64,000 nt of DNA from Streptomyces sp. NBC_00250 (GTDB taxonomy: Bacteria > Actinomycetota > Actinomycetes > Streptomycetales > Streptomycetaceae): contig NZ_CP108088.1 in assembly GCF_036192275.1 (NCBI RefSeq), positions 2,977,501-3,041,500 on the forward strand. Reading direction: 5' to 3'. Within the stretch, counting starts at the first letter, position 1, and the number at the start of each line of letters is the position of its first letter. This document shows positions 47,709 to 54,638 of this stretch, piece by piece. Under the pieces are notes generated by a model. The model saw nothing but the letters and a program-made list of their open reading frames with translations. It had not been told where the DNA came from and made no database searches. A program made the position numbers and the translations under genes.

Positions 47709-47724
47709 GGTAGAGGACTCTACC
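47709..47724. promoter_or_regulatory. 16-bp palindrome downstream of glgB
   Basis: GGTAGAG-GA-CTCTACC is a perfect inverted repeat 13 bp after the glgB stop. The loop is too short for a typical terminator, which favours a protein-binding site in the afsA-like promoter region. Confidence 0.5.
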
Positions 47725-47737
47725 TGTCCGAGAATTG

Positions 47738-47757
47738 ACGATCAATCAGTTGATCGT
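47738..47757. promoter_or_regulatory. 20-bp inverted repeat in the afsA-like promoter region
   Basis: ACGATCAA-TCAG-TTGATCGT, a perfect 8-bp inverted repeat with a 4-bp centre, lies about 84 bp before the afsA-like gene in locally AT-rich DNA. It has the dimensions of a TetR- or MarR-type operator. It does not resemble the gamma-butyrolactone receptor box as I know it. Confidence 0.5.
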
Positions 47758-47840
47758 TCACTCGTTCGGGCATCCCGCTCCCCGTTCGGCTATCTTCGCT
47801 CCACTGACCAGGCCGACAGGTCCAGAGGGGCGGGGACAGG

Positions 47841-48731
47841 ATGCGGGAAACCGTCGAGCGGCGCCTGTCGCCACGGCTCTGCCATCGGGTGCGCGGTGAG
47901 GACACCTTTCCCGTCGAGTGGCGGCCGCTCGACGGGAAGGACCGCTTCGCGGTGCGGGCCACCTGGCCCACCGGCCACCCGTTCTTCACCCCCGTCCGCC
48001 GGGGATCGGAGCCGTGCCATGACCCGCTCATGGTCGTCGAGACGCTGCGGCAGGCCACGATGGCCCTCCTGCACGCGGTTCACGGGCTTCCGCTGACCCG
48101 GCACATCCTGCTGAGCGAGATCTCCCTGAGCTGCGACCCGACGGGCCTCACCGTCGCCGGCGAGGAACCCGACATCGAGATCCGGTTCGCCGAACTCCGC
48201 TCGCGCCGAGATCAGTTGACCGAGATACGGGTGGAGTGGAGCGTGCTGCGTGACGCGTGCGTGGTGGCGACCGGCGGCGCCCACGCGCGGTTGGCCGGTC
48301 CCGCCGTCTATCGCAGGCTGCGCGGCGGGCACGTCGAGGCCGGGGTCGTGCGTCCCGGACCGTGGACCCGGCGGGCCCCGGCACCACTGGCGGGGCGGTC
48401 GCGGCCCGAGGACGTCCTCCTCGGGCCCAGCGGACGGGAGGGGGTGTGGGAACTGGTCGTCGACACCGCGCACCCCACCCTCTTCCAGCGCCCCAACGAC
48501 CACATACCGGGGATGCTCTTCCTCGAAGCCGCCCGGCAGGCCGCCTCGGCCGCCGTCTGGCCGCGCCCCTATCTGCCGGCCTCCGTGCGGGTCGCCTTCG
48601 ACCGGTACGCCGAGTTCGACGGCGGCCCCTGCCTGCTCCGGGCGGAGCCCGGGAGCACGGCGGGGGCCTTCGAGGTCACCGGGTACCAGGACGGCGCGCG
48701 GCTCTTCACCTGCGGGCTGCGGAGCGGATGA
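47841..48731 (+). CDS. AfsA-family gamma-butyrolactone biosynthesis protein (orphan)
   Basis: The product is a 296-residue protein with two hot-dog repeats of the AfsA/ScbA/BarX family, which condense a beta-ketoacyl-ACP with dihydroxyacetone phosphate to start gamma-butyrolactone signal synthesis. Repeat 1 has HPFFTPVRRGSEPCHDPLMVVETLRQA. Repeat 2 has HPTLFQRPNDHIPGMLFLEAARQA, the diagnostic NDH-x-PGMLxLEA motif. No receptor (ArpA type) or reductase gene is adjacent. The 3' end overlaps the convergent ATPase gene by 26 bp. It may make a signalling butenolide or butyrolactone, or have been recruited to another acyl condensation. Confidence 0.87.
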   Translation: MRETVERRLSPRLCHRVRGEDTFPVEWRPLDGKDRFAVRATWPTGHPFFTPVRRGSEPCHDPLMVVETLRQATMALLHAVHGLPLTRHILLSEISLSCDPTGLTVAGEEPDIEIRFAELRSRRDQLTEIRVEWSVLRDACVVATGGAHARLAGPAVYRRLRGGHVEAGVVRPGPWTRRAPAPLAGRSRPEDVLLGPSGREGVWELVVDTAHPTLFQRPNDHIPGMLFLEAARQAASAAVWPRPYLPASVRVAFDRYAEFDGGPCLLRAEPGSTAGAFEVTGYQDGARLFTCGLRSG

Positions 48732-50958
48732 TCCCGAGTCGCTGGGTCGCCCGGGTCAACGCCACGTACAGGTCGTTGGTGCCGTGCACGGCACCCGCGA
48801 CGATGCCCTCCGGGTCGACGACCAGGACGGTGTCGAACTCCAGGCCCTTCGCATGCCGGGGGTCGAGCAGCACCACCGGCCGGGTGAGGTCGGGAGCCGG
48901 GCCGTACGCGGCCTCCGGCAGGGCCGCGATCAGACCCGCGTGCAGCTCGGGCGGGGCGATCACCGCGATCCTGCCCTCGGCGCGCAGCTCGGTCGCCACC
49001 GCGTCGGCGGCCTCCTTCACCGGATCGTCGACCGTGCGGTCCCAGGGCTCCACCCCGGTGGACCGCACCGAGCTGGGCGGCTCGAACCCCGGGTCGTCGG
49101 CCCTCCGCACCTCGGCCGCGACCGCCATGATCTCGGCGGGCGTGCGGTAGTTGACGCCGAGGCGCACCAGCTCCCAGCGGTCCGCCACGTACGGGGCGAG
49201 GATCCGCTCCCAGGCGCCGACGCCGGCCGGGTCGCCGGTCTGGGCGGGGTCGCCGACCAGGGTCATCGAGCGGGTGGGGCTGCGGCGCATGAGGAGCCGC
49301 CAGGCCATCGCGGAGAGCTCCTGGGCCTCGTCGACGATGATGTGTCCGAAGGCCCAGGTGCGGTCGGCGGCGGCCCGCTCGGCGGCCGTGCGGTGATCGG
49401 CCTCCTCGTGACGCTCGGCGAAGCGCTCGGCGTCGATGATGTCGTGCGCCGAGAGGACCTCGGAGGCGTCCTTGTCATGCTCCTCCTTGTCCTCGAACTC
49501 GTAGGTGCGCGAGGCGTAGGAGACGTCGAGGACGCCCTGCGCGTACTGGATCTGCTTCTGGCGTTCGGCCTCCTCGGCGGCACGCGCGGCCGAGTCGTCC
49601 TCGCCGAGGAGTTCGGCGGCCTCGTCGAGCAGCGGCACGTCGGCGGGGGTCCAGGGGGCGCCGTCACGGCCGTCGCGGCGGATCTCGTCGGCGTCCGCGT
49701 CGGCGAGGTGGGTGGGTTCGGCCAGGTAGTCGGCGAGGAAGTCCTGCGGGGTGAGGGCGGGCCAGAGGGTGTCGATCGCCGCGTACACATCGGGGTTGCC
49801 CGCGATGCCCTTGGCGAGCAGCGCGATGTCGTCGGGGCCGAGGAAGTTGGGGCCGCCGTAGGGGTCGGCGCCGATCCGGTCGGCGAGCTGTTCGGCGAGC
49901 GCGTCGAGGATCCGGAAGACGAAGTAGGGGCGGGCCAGGTTGTGCGGGAGGGCCGTCTCGCGGGCCTTGTGGCGGGCCTCCAGGGCCATGTCCCAGTCGA
50001 TGACCAGGTCGCCGTCCTCGTGCGGGACGACGAGCGGTTCGCCGCGCTCGGGCACCTGCTGGCGGTCCCGTACGGCCGCGGCGAGGGCCTCGGCCATGGC
50101 GGCGGAGCCCTTGACAGCGGCGGCGCGGGGGGTGTCGGTGCCGGTGGCGCGGACGCCGGGGAACAGTTCGGCGGGGGTGGCGAGGAGGACGCCGGTCTCG
50201 CCGAGGGAGGGCAGGACGTTGCCGATGTAGCCGAGGAAGGCCGGGTTGGGGCCGACGATGAGGACGGCCCGCTTGGCGAGCTGCTCGCGGTGCGCGTAGA
50301 GGAGGTACGCGGCCCGGTGCAGCGCGACCGCCGTCTTGCCGGTGCCGGGGCCGCCCTCGACGACGAGGACCCCGCGGTGCGGGGAACGGATGATGGCGTC
50401 CTGCTCGGCCTGGATGGTCTGCACGATGTCGTGCATCCGGCCGGTGCGGGCGGCGTCCAGCGCGGCGAGCAGCACCTCGTCGGCGTCACGGCTCTCGTGC
50501 CCGGTGCGGGTGGCGTCGGCGAGGTCGAGGACCTCGTCGTGGAGCGCGGTGACCGTACGGCCCAGGGTGCTGATGTGCCGGCGGCGGGAGAGCCCCATCG
50601 GCTCGTACCCGGTGGCGAGATAGAAGGGGCGGGCGACCTCGGCGCGCCAGTCGACGACGAGCGGGGTGCGGTTCGGGTCGTCCTCGCGGATGCCGATCCG
50701 GCCGATGTGGTGGTCGCGCCCGTCCTTGAAGACCAGACGCCCGAAACAGAGCCCGCTCTCCCCCGCGTTGAACGCGGCGAGCAGCCCGGACTGCTCGGCG
50801 ACCATGACGTCCCGTTCGAGCCGCCCCTGGTTGCTGCCGACCCCCGGGGTGCGCAGGGCCTGCTCGACGGCGGCCTCGGCCTGGTCCCTCAGATCGTCGA
50901 GTCGTGTGTAGAGATCGGTGATGAATTGCTGCTCGTTCCGAAATTCCTCGGTTGACAA
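48706..50958 (-). CDS. HelD/HelR-family RNA polymerase recycling motor ATPase (UvrD-like)
   Basis: The product is a 750-residue SF1-helicase-like ATPase. An N-terminal coiled coil (ITDLYTRLDDLRDQAEAAVEQAL) precedes HIGRIGIREDD and VVDWRAEVARPFYLAT, typical of HelD. Walker A is GGPGTGKTAVALHRAAYLLY (about 202) and Walker B HIIVDEAQELS, with later motifs VNYRTPAEIM and LYVALTRAT. HelD proteins remove stalled RNA polymerase from DNA, and the HelR branch also protects it from rifamycins. Whether this is HelD or HelR cannot be decided here. The start is TTG at 50958 with GGGAG 5 bases upstream. Confidence 0.88.
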   Translation of the reverse strand: MSTEEFRNEQQFITDLYTRLDDLRDQAEAAVEQALRTPGVGSNQGRLERDVMVAEQSGLLAAFNAGESGLCFGRLVFKDGRDHHIGRIGIREDDPNRTPLVVDWRAEVARPFYLATGYEPMGLSRRRHISTLGRTVTALHDEVLDLADATRTGHESRDADEVLLAALDAARTGRMHDIVQTIQAEQDAIIRSPHRGVLVVEGGPGTGKTAVALHRAAYLLYAHREQLAKRAVLIVGPNPAFLGYIGNVLPSLGETGVLLATPAELFPGVRATGTDTPRAAAVKGSAAMAEALAAAVRDRQQVPERGEPLVVPHEDGDLVIDWDMALEARHKARETALPHNLARPYFVFRILDALAEQLADRIGADPYGGPNFLGPDDIALLAKGIAGNPDVYAAIDTLWPALTPQDFLADYLAEPTHLADADADEIRRDGRDGAPWTPADVPLLDEAAELLGEDDSAARAAEEAERQKQIQYAQGVLDVSYASRTYEFEDKEEHDKDASEVLSAHDIIDAERFAERHEEADHRTAAERAAADRTWAFGHIIVDEAQELSAMAWRLLMRRSPTRSMTLVGDPAQTGDPAGVGAWERILAPYVADRWELVRLGVNYRTPAEIMAVAAEVRRADDPGFEPPSSVRSTGVEPWDRTVDDPVKEAADAVATELRAEGRIAVIAPPELHAGLIAALPEAAYGPAPDLTRPVVLLDPRHAKGLEFDTVLVVDPEGIVAGAVHGTNDLYVALTRATQRLGIIRSAARR

Positions 50959-50981
50959 TTCGACTCCCGGCGCGATACAGT
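50952..50981 (+). promoter_or_regulatory. Near-consensus housekeeping promoter for a candidate small RNA
   Basis: TTGACA (50952-50957), an 18-bp spacer and TACAGT (50976-50981) read rightward. The predicted start is near 50988. The -35 hexamer overlaps the TTG start codon of the ATPase gene on the other strand. No coding sequence follows on the plus strand; two hairpins do. Confidence 0.6.
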
Positions 50982-51033
50982 GCGTTTATTGAACTTCTCT
51001 GCGCCCGTGATGTTTCCGGGCGCAGAATCCATT

Positions 51034-51064
51034 AATATACGCGAAGAAATACCCCGACTGTCAA
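51034..51064 (-). promoter_or_regulatory. Possible promoter of the HelD-like gene
   Basis: On the minus strand TTGACA (51064-51059) is followed after 19 bp by TATATT (51039-51034; or GTATAT at 18 bp). Transcription from here would give the ATPase gene a roughly 65-base leader containing the 10-bp hairpin at 50998-51026. The -35 box lies in the loop of the thioredoxin terminator. Confidence 0.5.
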
Positions 51065-51083
51065 TTGTAGTCGGGGTATTTCT
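51045..51083. terminator. AT-rich-flanked bidirectional terminator
   Basis: A perfect 15-bp stem, AGAAATACCCCGACT at 51045 with its complement at 51069, has a 9-base loop and A/T-rich ends on both sides, suiting termination in both directions. It lies 31 bp beyond the thioredoxin stop. Confidence 0.85.
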
Positions 51084-51114
51084 GTATGCCCTGCGGAAGT
51101 GCCGTGGGCTCCGC

Positions 51115-51453
51115 CTACGCGAGGACGTCCTCCAGCTCCGCCAGGAGGCGGCGCTTCGGGCGGGCCCCGACGATCGCCTTCACGGGCTCGCCCGCCCGGA
51201 AGACCATGAGCGTCGGGGTCGCCAGGACCCCGTACCTCACCGTGGTCTCCTGGTTCCGGTCCACGTCGATCTCGACGATCCGGAGCCGCTCCGCCTCCTC
51301 CGCGGCGATCGCCGCGAGCACCGGGGTCAGTTGCCGGCACGGCCCGCACCACTCCGCGGTGAACTTCACCAGGACCGGCAGCTCGGCGCCCAGCACCTCC
51401 GTACCGAAGTCCTCGTCCGTGACCTCGGCCACACCCTGCGCGTACGCCTTCAT
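51115..51453 (-). CDS. trxA: Thioredoxin
   Basis: The product is a 112-residue thioredoxin with the active site WCGPC (Cys36, Cys39), the cis-Pro motif ATPTLMVF and FTAEWCGPCRQL context. It reduces protein disulfides using thioredoxin reductase. The start ATG at 51453 lies 5 bp after the MerR gene stop with ACGGAG directly before it, so the two are co-transcribed from the MerR-regulated promoter. Such regulated thioredoxins are typically additional to the housekeeping copy near oriC. The gene symbol is by family. Confidence 0.93.
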   Translation of the reverse strand: MKAYAQGVAEVTDEDFGTEVLGAELPVLVKFTAEWCGPCRQLTPVLAAIAAEEAERLRIVEIDVDRNQETTVRYGVLATPTLMVFRAGEPVKAIVGARPKRRLLAELEDVLA

Positions 51454-51458
51454 CTCCG

Positions 51459-51887
51459 TCACCCCTCCGTCGTTCCGGCTGATTCCGTGTCCCGTTCCGT
51501 ACCGAGCTCGCACCGGGGTTCCGGGCCGTGCGGCAGCTCCGCCTCGGCCCTCAGCAGCTGGGCGCCCACCTCGGCGCGCACCGCCTGGAGCTGTTCGATC
51601 AGCCCGTCCAGCTCGGCGACCTTCCGCCGGTAGACGGCGATCGACGCGGGACAGGCGTCGCCCGCCGGATGACCGGCGCGCAGGCAGTCGACGAACGGCC
51701 GGGTCTCCTCCAGATCGAACCCGAAGTCCTGGAGGGTCCTGATCTGCTGGAGGAGCCGCAGGTCGCCCTCGTCGTACGTGCGGTAGCCGTTCTCCGTGCG
51801 CCGGGCGGCCAGAAGGCCACGGGACTCGTAGTAGCGCAGAGTCCGTGTGGTCGTTCCGGCCCGCTCGGCCAGCTCTCCGATGCGCAT
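51459..51887 (-). CDS. MerR-family transcriptional regulator
   Basis: The product has 142 residues. MRIGELAERAGTTTRTLRYYESRGLLAARRTENGYRTYDEGDL is the MerR winged helix. A dimerisation helix (VAELDGLIEQLQAVRAEVGAQLL) and two cysteines (FVDCLRAGHPAGDACPAS) follow in a SoxR/CueR-like position, then a third (PRCELGTE). The cysteine pair suggests a redox or metal sensor, fitting the thioredoxin gene it precedes. ATG at 51887 is preferred. A GTG two codons upstream is possible and the mRNA may be almost leaderless. Confidence 0.88.
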   Translation of the reverse strand: MRIGELAERAGTTTRTLRYYESRGLLAARRTENGYRTYDEGDLRLLQQIRTLQDFGFDLEETRPFVDCLRAGHPAGDACPASIAVYRRKVAELDGLIEQLQAVRAEVGAQLLRAEAELPHGPEPRCELGTERDTESAGTTEG

Positions 51888-51893
51888 GTCCAC

Positions 51894-51928
51894 GACCGTA
51901 GGCCCTGACGTCGACGTCAAGGCAAGAG
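51894..51928 (-). promoter_or_regulatory. MerR-type promoter/operator of the merR-trx operon
   Basis: CCCTGACGTCGACGTCAAGG (51903-51922) is a 20-bp palindrome with one mismatch. On the minus strand it falls inside the 19-bp spacer between TTGCCT and TACGGT, the elongated spacing typical of promoters activated by MerR proteins through DNA distortion. This implies autoregulation together with thioredoxin. Confidence 0.65.
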
Positions 51929-51959
51929 GTGCCGGCGTCGAGGCGAGAGATGCGAGGGA

Positions 51960-52484
51960 TCAGGGGCGTGCGGGAGGCAGCAGCGGTTTCCGCTCCACGG
52001 GGGAGGAGAGCACGATCGAGGTCGTGGTCCGGCCGAGCGCCGAGGTCTGCTCCAGGACGTCTTCGAGGTGGATGGTGTCGGTCACGGCGACCTTGAGGAT
52101 CCAGCAGTCCTCGCCGACCACGTGATGGACCTCCAGGATCTCGGGGCGCGAGATCAGCTCCAGGGTCCGCGGGTGCTTCAGGGTGTAGCCGCCGTGCGGG
52201 TTCACCCGGATGAAGGCCTGGATGCCGTAGCCGAGGCTGGCCGGGGAGACATGGGCGCCGTAGCCGGTGACGGCGCCGCTCGCCTCCAGGCGGCGGACCC
52301 GTTCGGTGACGGCCGCCGGGCTGAGCCGGACGCGGCGGCCCAGCTCGCTGAGCTTGATGCGGCCGTCGCTCTGGAGGAGGTCCAGGATCTGCCGGTCGAC
52401 GGGGTCGAAAGCGGTCGCCGAGGTTTCGTCGGCGGCTGACCGCGAATGCCGTGGTTCCTTCGGTACGGCGGCCTGGACTCCCAT
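51960..52484 (-). CDS. Lrp/AsnC-family transcriptional regulator
   Basis: The product has 174 residues. An N-terminal tail of about 25 residues precedes the HTH (FDPVDRQILDLLQSDGRIKLSELGRRVRLSPAAVTERVRRLEASGAVTGY) and a C-terminal RAM ligand domain (VHHVVGEDCWILKVAVTDTIHLEDVL). ATG at 52484 follows AAGGGGG. It probably responds to an amino acid and controls itself and the divergent epimerase-like operon, 64 bp away. Confidence 0.9.
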   Translation of the reverse strand: MGVQAAVPKEPRHSRSAADETSATAFDPVDRQILDLLQSDGRIKLSELGRRVRLSPAAVTERVRRLEASGAVTGYGAHVSPASLGYGIQAFIRVNPHGGYTLKHPRTLELISRPEILEVHHVVGEDCWILKVAVTDTIHLEDVLEQTSALGRTTTSIVLSSPVERKPLLPPARP

Positions 52485-52520
52485 TTTTCCCCCTTCAGAC
52501 AGCGAACGATCAACGTAACA

Positions 52521-52538
52521 CTTGTCCTGTGAGACAAG
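52521..52538. promoter_or_regulatory. Inverted repeat between the Lrp gene and the epimerase-like gene
   Basis: CTTGTC-CTGTGA-GACAAG is an 18-bp inverted repeat 10 bp before the start at 52549, ending in the ribosome site. It is a good candidate for the Lrp-type regulator's binding site. Confidence 0.55.
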
Positions 52539-52548
52539 GGAGTTGGGA

Positions 52549-53454
52549 ATGAAGGACGTTCTGGTCATCGGCGGGAACCGCTATTTCGGAAAGCGGCTCA
52601 TCGCCCTGCTGCAGGAATCCGGGCATCGGGTCACGATCCTCAATCGGGGTTCTTCGGGCGCCCCGGAGGGAATCGAGCATCTCGTCGCCGACCGCGACGA
52701 CGAGGCCGCCCTGGAATCGGTTCTGGCGGGCCGTTCCTTCGATGTCGTCGTGGACCAGGTCTGCTACACCCCGCGCCAGGCGGAGATCGCCCGGCGGGTG
52801 TTCGCGGCACGCACCCGGCGCTATGTGATGACGTCGACGGTGGAGGTGTACGAGTACGAGGACTCGGCCGTACCCGTCACCGAGGACGTCCTCGACCTGG
52901 GCACGGTCACCGTCGACACCGGCGGGGCCTGGGACGACCCGGAGTTCCGTGAGGCGCATTACGGGGAGGGGAAGCGGCAGGCCGAGGCGGTCTTCGCGGC
53001 CGCCGTCCCGCCCTTCGCGTGGACGTCGGTGCGCGTGGCCCATGTACTGGGCGGCGCCGACGACTTCACCGGCCGGCTCGACCACTACGCGCGGCGCGTC
53101 CGGGCGGGCGAACCGATCGCCGTCCCGACCGTGAACCGCCCGGCGACCTATGTCTACGTGGAGGAGATCGCCGCATTTCTCGCCTGGGCGGTCGACGCGG
53201 AATTCACCGGGCCGGTGAACGCCCATTCCCACGGGCCGCTGACCACTGCGGAGATCTGCGCGGAGATCGAGAAGCGGGTGGGCGGCCGGACCGTCTTCCA
53301 GGAGGTGGAGGTCGGCGAGGTCTCGCCGTTCTCCTTCGCCCGCTCGTACGCCATGGACAACTCCCGCGCGGTCGGCCTCGGTTACCCCTTCTCGCATTCC
53401 TCCACCTGGCTCGCGGACGCCGTGGCCGAGACGATCGACGAGGTGACGGCGTGA
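52549..53454 (+). CDS. NAD-dependent epimerase/reductase-like protein (extended SDR)
   Basis: The product has 301 residues. MKDVLVIGGNRYFGKRLIALL is the GxxxxFG nucleotide fold of the plant CSP41/isoflavone-reductase-like SDR group often found in Streptomyces. MTSTVEVYEYE, EAHYGEGKRQAE (Tyr-x3-Lys equivalent) and TYVYVEEIAAFL follow. The substrate is unknown, perhaps a nucleotide sugar. ATG at 52549 has AAGGGAG. The stop overlaps the next gene's GTG (GTGA), so the two enzymes are made together. Confidence 0.85.
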   Translation: MKDVLVIGGNRYFGKRLIALLQESGHRVTILNRGSSGAPEGIEHLVADRDDEAALESVLAGRSFDVVVDQVCYTPRQAEIARRVFAARTRRYVMTSTVEVYEYEDSAVPVTEDVLDLGTVTVDTGGAWDDPEFREAHYGEGKRQAEAVFAAAVPPFAWTSVRVAHVLGGADDFTGRLDHYARRVRAGEPIAVPTVNRPATYVYVEEIAAFLAWAVDAEFTGPVNAHSHGPLTTAEICAEIEKRVGGRTVFQEVEVGEVSPFSFARSYAMDNSRAVGLGYPFSHSSTWLADAVAETIDEVTA

Positions 53455-54335
53455 CGCGCTTCCGCATGCTGGGGGACGTACGGGTCGGGGCCGTCGGATT
53501 CGGCACGATGCCGCTCTCCGTCGAGGGCCGGCCGGACGCGACGCGCGCCGTGGCCACCGTGCACGCCGCGCTCGACGCCGGGGTGACCCTGCTCGACACC
53601 GCCGATTCCTACCATCCGCCGGACGGCACGCCCGGCGAGGGCGAACTGCTCCTGGCCCGGGCGCTCGCCTCGTACGGGGGCCGCGTCGACGACGTCCTCG
53701 TGGCGACGAAGGGCGGGCGGGGCCGTACGGCGGACGGCGGCTGGACCGTGGACGGACGACCCGCCCATCTGCGGCGGGCCGCGGAGGCCTCGGCGCGACG
53801 GCTCGGCTCCGCGCCGATCGGCCTCTACCAGCTGCACAAGCCGGACCCGGCCGTCCCGTACGCCGAATCCCTGGGCGCGATACGGGAGTTGCTGGACGCC
53901 GGTACGGTCCGGCTCGCCGGGATCTCGAACGTCGACACCCCGCAGATCCTGCTCGCCCGCGAGATCCTGGGCGACCGACTGGTCTCCGTACAGAACCGCT
54001 ACTCACCGGCGGTCCGCACGAGCGAGGCGGAGCTACGGCTCTGCGCGGAACTGGGCCTCGTCTTCCTGCCGTGGAGCCCACTGGGCGGCATCTCACGCAG
54101 CTCCCTTGACGGCACCTCCACCCAGGAGGAGGACCCTCGGTTCGGGGCCTTCCACCGGGTGGCGCGGGCACGGGGGATCAGCCCGCAGCGGGTGGCCCTG
54201 GCATGGCTGCTCGCCCGCTCGGAGACGGTGCTGCCGATCCCGGGGGCGAGCCGGCCGGAGTCGGTACGGGACTCGGCCGCGGCGGCCGAACTGCAGCTCA
54301 CGGAGGAGGAGTCGGCGGAGCTGAACGGCGCCTGA
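53451..54335 (+). CDS. Aldo/keto reductase
   Basis: The product is a 294-residue NADPH-dependent TIM-barrel oxidoreductase. Catalytic Asp and Tyr are in TLLDTADSYHP, Lys in VLVATKGGRG, and His in GLYQLHKPDP. The C-terminal NADPH site includes LPIPGASRPESVRDSAAAAEL. GTG at 53451 overlaps the preceding stop. Together with the SDR upstream it suggests a two-step reduction of a small carbonyl or sugar under Lrp control. A direct repeat and hairpin follow. Confidence 0.92.
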   Translation: MTRFRMLGDVRVGAVGFGTMPLSVEGRPDATRAVATVHAALDAGVTLLDTADSYHPPDGTPGEGELLLARALASYGGRVDDVLVATKGGRGRTADGGWTVDGRPAHLRRAAEASARRLGSAPIGLYQLHKPDPAVPYAESLGAIRELLDAGTVRLAGISNVDTPQILLAREILGDRLVSVQNRYSPAVRTSEAELRLCAELGLVFLPWSPLGGISRSSLDGTSTQEEDPRFGAFHRVARARGISPQRVALAWLLARSETVLPIPGASRPESVRDSAAAAELQLTEEESAELNGA

Positions 54336-54380
54336 GAACCCGCCTCGGGCAACGCGTGAGAACTCGCCTCGGGCAACGCG
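54334..54380. repeat. 23-bp tandem direct repeat
   Basis: GAGAAC(C/T)CGCCTCGGGC plus AACGCG occurs at 54334-54356 and 54358-54380 with one mismatch. The first copy covers the aldo/keto reductase stop. It probably arose by slippage. Confidence 0.8.
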
Positions 54381-54382
54381 AG

Positions 54383-54409
54383 AAGGGCGCCCCCGACGGG
54401 GACGCCCTT
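54383..54409. terminator. Hairpin between convergent genes
   Basis: AAGGGCG pairs with CGCCCTT, and CCCC with GGGG inside, separated by single mismatched bases. It lies 48 bp after the aldo/keto reductase stop and is a probable terminator. Confidence 0.6.
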
Positions 54410-54638
54410 CCCCCGGGGCCCGGATCCGGCTCAAGGCCCGGGACCTGGTTCTGGGTGGGGGCGGGGGGGTGCGGGGAGGACGCGGGGAGGGTACCGCTGC
54501 CCGCGGGGCTTCTCCCCCACCCCGCCCCTTCCCGAAACCGGGGGCAGGCCCCCAGCCCCCCGTACGGCCTTCGGCCGTGCCCTCGAACGCCGGGCGGGCG
54601 GAAACGACCCCGCGCAGCGGCCCGCCCCGCCCCGTTCC
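54410..54638. repeat. Streptomyces-type dispersed intergenic repeat, no gene
   Basis: The region is rich in poly-C/poly-G runs. From about 54520 it carries CCCGTACGGCCTTCGGCCGTG and then CTCGAACGCCGGGCGGGC, which resembles a family of short dispersed elements with a hairpin and an AACGCCGG(A/G)CGGGC end that I recall between many Streptomyces genes. No coding potential is seen. Confidence 0.45.

Larger units (their letters stand above)
50988..51088 (+). ncRNA. Candidate small RNA, about 100 nt, two hairpins
   Basis: Between the predicted start and a terminator lies an unusually AT-rich 100-base segment with hairpin 1 (TCTGCGCCCG at 50998, CGGGCGCAGA at 51017, 10-bp perfect stem) and hairpin 2, the terminator (15-bp stem, 51045-51083). 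A 19-base single-stranded AU-rich linker lies between them. No ORF with a ribosome site is present. This is the architecture of a trans-acting sRNA. The alternative is that the hairpins are the ATPase leader and the thioredoxin terminator read on the other strand. Confidence 0.45.

Noticed and set aside
50959..51114. Rifamycin-associated element upstream of the HelD/HelR-like gene
   Set aside because: The hairpins here do not contain the GGGGCTTGC-type inverted repeat I remember. They look like a terminator and a leader or sRNA stem.
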